Assembly: GCA_029204225.1 (NCBI GenBank)
Contig: CM055095.1
Span: forward strand, 30,753,538-30,817,537
Direction of reading: 5' to 3'
Origin: Diphasiastrum complanatum
Lineage: Eukaryota; Streptophyta; Lycopodiopsida; Lycopodiales; Lycopodiaceae
Length of the DNA stretch: 64,000 bases
Below the pieces are notes generated by a model. It did not search any database. It had not been told where the DNA came from and saw only the letters and a list, made by a program, of their open reading frames with translations. The translations under genes and the position numbers were made by a program. Of the stretch, positions 58,888 through 64,000 are shown in pieces. How positions within the stretch are numbered: the stretch's first letter is position 1; the number at the start of each line of letters is the position of its first letter.

Positions 58888-59538
58888 TGTGAAAGATTTC
58901 AGACCCTTAAGATCCAATCTACTTGAATGATCTTTGGTTAGAAAGAGAAATACACTACCAATTTCACCAATGTAGAAAAAATCAGCATCTACACACAATT
59001 TGAGATGCAAACACTAATAGAACTTGATCAAACTTGAATGAAATGATTATGTACTGTTGTTGTCCATACAAAACCAGCAAGCTACTGTATTTCACACGTG
59101 TGGATCCAAAAATAACAAATATAGATCATTCTATACATAGAATTGCAAGCAATCACCAAGATAGTGCACCAATGGATAGTAGAACCCAAGAGAACCATGT
59201 ATAAGCATGAAATGAGATAGAGAAGAGAGAAGATGACTCTCTCCACGAGTTACATCCTTTTATAGCAGGTCCAAATCCTATTTGGCCACTTGGCTTTCCC
59301 ACCAAAATGCTAACCCTACCAATTTTGGGTCTAGATTCAATGTACCCAACTTATTCGAATTGAATCTACTCAAACTCGCATTCTATCTTTCCCACACTTT
59401 CAAAAAGTGTTTATTCAAATGAAATCTGGACTAATGAACTTTGAAAAGTCAACCTCTGAGTCTAAAACAAGTTTTGGTCTCAATATGCCAAATATGAAAA
59501 TATTGCAAAATGTGATGAAACTAGTTGAATCTTTCACA
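58888..59538 (-). repeat. 3' LTR of copia A, - copy (651 bp)
   Basis: The ends are TGTGAAAGATTTC (58888) and AATCTTTCACA (59538). It is the reverse complement of 12829-13477 at high similarity. The polypurine tract TTGAAGAGGGAG lies next to it at 59539-59551. It sits inside the copia D LTR, so it inserted after D. Confidence 0.9.
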
Positions 59539-60120
59539 CTCCCTCTTCAACTAGTTTTAGCATAGACTTTGATAATACTCCAAGTGAAGTCCTATGCTTC
59601 ATGAACAAGTCTTTTCCCAATGCTTTGGTGAAGATATCAGCTACACATTCCCTTGAAGACACATGTTGAAGCTCCACCTCCTTTGCAATGACTCGCTCCC
59701 TCACAAAATGATATTGTATCTCAATATGCTTGCTCCTAGCATGAAAGATAGGATTGGATGCCATTCTTTGGGCTGATTGATTGTCACAAAAGATGATTGG
59801 GCTCTCTGAAAAATCCAGCAAGTGAAGATCCTTGATCATCCTTTTGATCCATACCATCTCCTTTGTGCAATGTGTAAGAGCTTTGTACTCGGCCTCACTA
59901 GATGACAATGAGATAGTGGCTTGTTTCTTTGACATCCATGATATAGCTCCATCACCTATGAAAATACAATAAGCACTAATGGATTTCCTATCCATTACAT
60001 CTCCAGCATAGTCCGAATCTGAAAATCCAAAAAGATTAGGTGATGATCCCTCATACAATATGCCAAAATCTCGAGTTCCAATGATGTACCTCAAAACTCG
60101 CTTTCCTAGCTTCCAATGCT
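59539..60120 (-). pseudogene. pol: Copia A RNase H, - copy
   Basis: KRVLRYIIGTRDFGILYEG, DSDYAGDVMDRKSISAYCIF, SLSSSEAEYKALTHCTKE, IIFCDNQSAQRMASNPIFHA and HVSSRECVADIFTKAL form a full RNase H with one open frame of 186 codons, ending just inside the LTR. It is intact by eye. Its upstream partner RT is missing: beyond 60120 the sequence is unrelated. This copy supplies the 3' end that the + copy at 12829-16650 lacks. Confidence 0.93.
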
Positions 60121-60963
60121 CCTAGCATAGTTTTTGCCAATAGAACTTTGATCCATCATAAGAATGATCTTCTTCCTAAGAATAGATCTCCTTTCAATGA
60201 TCATGAAATGCTCAAAATAGAAACAACCATTACTGATATAGAGAATAGTGTCCACTTGGGATGCTTCACTATTTCTTACATCAATTTTACATGTAAAAAT
60301 GTGACTAGAACATGAAAAAGCAAATAGAATGTAAATGAAATGATTCCACCATGCTTCCAGCTCTGAACTCTCTGGAAAAATACAGCAAACGAACAATATA
60401 TGTGACTGATCAACTTTTGCTTGCATGTCTCCTCCTTCTTTGTCCTTTGTTGCCATGTATCCACCATGATACTCCATGAATGAGCCTCCATCTTCATCTT
60501 GCCATAAGATATCATCATCACTTGCTGACTTGGCCATGAATGAGTGACATAATGAGCCTCCAATAGATTCATTTCCATCAGCAAAACCAGCCAAGAATGC
60601 TAGTACAAATCCAACATCAAAACAATGCTCACCAATGTAGCTAGTTTTACCATATCTTGACAATTTGCACACATCCACATGAAATTGCTCAAACATGAGA
60701 TAGAACAAGTAAAGTAAACTTGAACAACACTTCCTTGCTGCTCCTTTGACCTTACTTGAGTCTTCAATATGCTGCAAAAACAGATCCATAACACCTTTGC
60801 CAATTACCTCTCCTTTGATGTTCTTGACTAGCTCCAAATTGCCACCTTCCCTTTTGACTAGTTGAAGCGCTTTGAGATCAACTTCTTGATCTTCAACTTG
60901 ATCATCAAAGTCATTGAGAAAAATTTGTTTTCCAGATAAAGTAGTGAATCTTGTTTCAGACAT
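60106..60963 (-). CDS. Unidentified 285-codon frame next to copia A RNase H
   Basis: An ATG at 60963 opens a frame with no stop for 285 codons. The first 75 residues look like a real soluble protein (MSETRFTTLSGKQIFLNDFD, DLKALQLVKREGGNLELVKN, LFLQHIEDSS). The rest is less convincing, with hydrophobic segments that could be intron read-through. I do not recognise it. It replaces the RT that should precede the RNase H, so it may be a captured or flanking gene piece fused to a truncated element. It could also be chance. Confidence 0.3.
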   Translation of the reverse strand: MSETRFTTLSGKQIFLNDFDDQVEDQEVDLKALQLVKREGGNLELVKNIKGEVIGKGVMDLFLQHIEDSSKVKGAARKCCSSLLYLFYLMFEQFHVDVCKLSRYGKTSYIGEHCFDVGFVLAFLAGFADGNESIGGSLCHSFMAKSASDDDILWQDEDGGSFMEYHGGYMATKDKEGGDMQAKVDQSHILFVCCIFPESSELEAWWNHFIYILFAFSCSSHIFTCKIDVRNSEASQVDTILYISNGCFYFEHFMIIERRSILRKKIILMMDQSSIGKNYARSIGS

Positions 60964-61386
60964 GGATAACAGCTGATGCTCAGCTATGACACCCTGTCTC
61001 TTTCACGGAACTAACTCATGCAATTTTGTTTTGTGAGATGGTGGCAGGTTACAACTGGGTGTCCTAAAACTTGCTTTGCTTTATAGTACTATGTACTGTA
61101 AGATTTTATACACCTTTATTTTTACATATTATGATATAAAATAAAGGGTTCAAAGGGTTTGGTCTTGACTTGTCAAGGGTAACCATGTGAAATCGTACTA
61201 TTCTCTCTGCATCTTTTTAAGATGTAAACCCGTAGTACCAAACCTTTACCTTTACTTGTATTTTATGGCTAACAAGGTCTGTTTTATGGTGTAGTCCACA
61301 AGATGGTTTCATGATACAACTACTCTTGGTTATGGGGAGCCTCTTCCTCCACCTAACCCCTTTATATTCAAACTATTATTTGTTGC
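60964..61386. other. Spacer without recognised features
   Basis: AT-rich sequence with no gene, LTR or primer site that I can recognise. The other end of the copia A minus copy is not here. Confidence 0.45.
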
Positions 61387-62220
61387 ATGAGGAAAGCTGT
61401 TGAAATTCACAAACATTTTACTTCCTATGATCTAGCCACGTGTAATCTCGTCGACCCTGATGATAAAATCTTTTGCCTTCTTGACTTGATGAATAGCATG
61501 GATTGGATTAATGCCTACATGGAGTTTATTAAAAAGAAGGATACTTTAAGCATAGTGAAAAAAATTTACAATGACCTCCCTAACTATGTTGTGAGTGTAT
61601 TGCTCTGAGGAAAGATATTGCAACTTACATATTTGAAAAATTTCTTCTGTCTGAAAAAAGAAAATGGTGCCTTAACTGCTGATACCCCTACCATCACTGA
61701 ACTACCTATCCCACCTCACCCTTTGATCTTTATCGATGACCTTGATGAGGATAGTGCCTTCCAATTGGAATCTTTCTCTTAGAAAACTTGTGAAGCTGAC
61801 AATCAGTCTGCCTTTGAATTCTGTCAAGCCAAAAGTTGTCAACTGCCATTGGTACCTGGTCGTACCATTGAGTTCAAATCTGCCAAAATTGACTACAAGA
61901 TTTGGAGTCTTCCTTCCATAAACTTATTGGCACCCATCTCTATCGAACTTTGAATCGCTCTTACCCATCTTACTAATGCAGAAGTTCATGCCTGCAAACT
62001 TGTCACTTTGTACAAGCAAGAAAATAGGATCCTTCAATCTGAACAATCCAAGCTCGATCATATCAGGCAGTGGCAACAAGAAGAGGAAGTACTTCTCAAA
62101 TAAAGGCAATGACATTAGGGGATATCAGAACTCAAAATGGGCCCTTTGTCAGGATGTTATTTTTGACTTCGCACGCTTTCAATGCTTATGTGTCCCAATG
62201 AATGATGTCCATCTGTGACG
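61387..62220 (+). pseudogene. Decayed unknown coding sequence upstream of gene X2
   Basis: A frame from 61387 reads HKHFTSYDLATCNLVDPDD and LMNSMDWINAYMEFIKKKD. After stops, other frames give LPIPPHPLIFIDDLDEDS, ACKLVTLYKQENRILQSEQS and KLDHIRQWQQEEEVLL, the last with coiled-coil character. Composition is protein-like across about 800 bp, but no family is recognised. It could be the partner of gene X2, which starts 340 bp downstream on the same strand. Confidence 0.3.
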
Positions 62221-62563
62221 AACTGTAACAGTGGTTGACGGACGGAAATTGTATTTAATTTTCCGGGCCAAATTTTTGTGATTTTCAAATATCCTGTCAG
62301 TCAGAACAAACAATTATGATTGGACCACAGTTACTATCTGAATACTCTTACGATGCCCGTTAGTGTTCACTCGAGGTTGATTTGACGTCAATAGTCATAA
62401 ACTGTGGTTAACTAATCCTTGTAGTTTAGGAACTTCTTGTCATTCATAGGTATACCTGTCATTTTCCTCATTCTATCTCTTATTTTGAATTGTCATTCTT
62501 AGGTTTACCTCGCAATCTCTACATTCTCTCCGTTCTCAGCTTGCATACTCGTATTTTTGACTA

Positions 62564-62875
62564 ATGGCTACACATAATCAGAGACCAAGAGGAATTATTG
62601 ATGCAATCAATATTTGCAATGAAAAAAATGCAGAAGATCAATGAATACCAAGAATATATCGAAAATATCAATGGATCTTGATGCATCCCTCTACAAAAGG
62701 ATCATTCCGAAAAAGAAAAAAATCGGATAACATATATAGAAGCTCTTGGAAAGGCAAGATAATGGATTTTAAAGTATCACCTGCCGGTCAATCTATAATG
62801 GAAGTTTTAGTTCAGCATGTTTATCTTCACAATGAGCTCAACATTCATGATCTGAATCCAAATGATAGAAGGTTG
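62564..62875 (+). pseudogene. Unknown gene X, copy 2, first exon
   Basis: The ATG at 62564 opens MATHNQRPRG. A TGA at 62642 interrupts the frame, which then continues WILMHPSTKGSFRKRKKSDN and AGQSIMEVLVQHVYLHNE, ending LNPNDRR before a possible splice site near 62873. It is a clear paralogue of X1 (6102-6409): W-I-L-HPS-KG-FR, GQSI-E-LVQHVY-H and HD-NP are shared. The break falls near the same place as the frame change in X1. The second exon of X1 has no visible counterpart downstream. Confidence 0.5.
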
Positions 62876-62885
62876 GGTATCTAGA

Positions 62886-64000
62886 TGTCATTCTGGATTG
62901 TAATCTAAAGTTTTTGTAGTTGAAGATGATTGTCATTTTGATATGCGTTCAATCTTTAATTACCAGTTGTTATAGACCTTGAATCTTGCACTTCAGTTAA
63001 AGAATCTTGTTTGAAAAATATTTCTTGGTGGAAAGATTTTGGAATGATGCTTACTTTTCCTTAATTATGTGGACATATACTCCAGTATCCAATAAATGAT
63101 TAAGTATGGTTTTGGATTCCAGAAAATTATGATTACGAATCATATGAATCTAAATATTTATGATTGACGGATCATAAATAGATTCTTAATTATTGTCAGA
63201 GGGTTTAGAGGAATGGTGATGATTAATACTTGATCTATTATTTGAGTAAGAATTCAGATCAGTGTTTTGAATCTCTCTACTCCAGTATATTATTGAGAGA
63301 GCCTATGGATCTCACAGATATTCTCACAAGATAAGTTATCTTATTTGTGGAGAATTTAATTTATCTAGTGGATGCTATTCTGCTACAATATATGGTCTAA
63401 AGATGCTTGAGTACAGCTTTTTTCTTTTGATTGGATCTCCAGTTACCATAGGAGACAGACAAATCTATTAAGATGAATGAATGTTATTTTCTTGAATTTA
63501 GTGCTAGAAACATGAGCATTTAACTCAAAAGAGTATCTGGGATACTGAAAGTTGAGTTTTAATCATTCTATGTCTTAATGATTTTCCTAGAGATTCTAGT
63601 TGAAGGAATTAACATATCTTAGAATTGGATTCTAAGGATAGATGTACTTGGAGGCTTTTTATGAATTGTCTGCCAAAGTTTGTGGATAATTTCATACTAT
63701 AATTATTATTATTTTTCTTTAACTTTAATCTCCTAAGTTAGGAAATATTTCACTCAATGGTTCATGTAAGTGTTTTACATGAAGGTGATGTTACTAACTT
63801 GTGTTGAGTGTAATCTAGTTGAGAAATGTATTGCTTAGCGTACTTTTTTTTTCAAACTTGAGTCATACTCTAGAACAGAGATTAACTATTGGAAATAGGT
63901 TTATCTCTGAGTACTTGTTTGATTTGGAATTCAGACTAAGAATTATGTTTTCCTCTGTTAATATTGTAAGTTAAAGGAACTGTTCATATACTTCTTCCCT
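62886..64000. other. AT-rich stretch to window edge, nothing recognised
   Basis: Stops are frequent in all frames and no element ends are seen. If X2 has a second exon it must be diverged here or beyond the edge. Confidence 0.4.

Overview
This is nuclear DNA of a land plant, probably from a large, repeat-rich genome. The evidence is Ty1/copia elements primed by initiator tRNA-Met, Ty3/gypsy elements (one a chromovirus), a Ptta/En-Spm type transposase gene, a PIF1-like Helitron helicase, a Penelope-like element, and one intact intron-bearing methylesterase gene of the SABP2/MES family. Long arrays of broken retroelements and a plant Penelope-like element would suit a fern, lycophyte or conifer better than a small angiosperm genome, but the species cannot be read from the sequence.

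Layout. (1) 1-6409 is a cluster of four decayed, intron-bearing genes in alternating orientation: a transposase-like gene (+), an unknown gene with a CxxC finger (-), a G-box-rich intergenic region, a gene that starts as a CENH3-like histone H3 and ends as a Ulp1-type (C48) cysteine protease (+), and an unknown gene 'X1' (-). A second copy of gene X lies at 62564-62875 on the + strand, so the rest of the window sits between two oppositely oriented X copies. (2) 6430-22119 holds a truncated Helitron helicase, copia B (-), copia A (+) and gypsy Gy1 (-). (3) 22120-26715 is the only host-like stretch, with the four-exon MES gene at 23861-25144 and a gypsy RNase H remnant beside it. (4) 26716-38770 holds copia I (+), copia J (-), copia C (-) and copia H (-), with two tandem Ptta/En-Spm genes between C and H. 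(5) 38776-40930 is a Penelope-like element behind a 149-bp GA array. (6) 40988-47468 is a chromovirus (-) with both LTRs recognisable. (7) 47480-53300 mixes a gypsy gag fragment, copia pieces, an inverted pair of LTRs and a 711-bp tandem duplication. (8) 55680-60120 is copia D (-), with the LTR of a second copia A copy inserted in its 5' LTR. (9) 60106-64000 holds an unassigned 285-codon frame, decayed coding sequence and gene X2.

Nearly every element gene is broken by stops, frameshifts or internal deletions. I see only one gene likely to be functional, the MES gene. The most unusual object is the histone H3/Ulp1 chimera at 3447-4863: one long frame holds both the end of the histone fold and the start of the protease, and two phase-consistent introns follow inside the protease domain.
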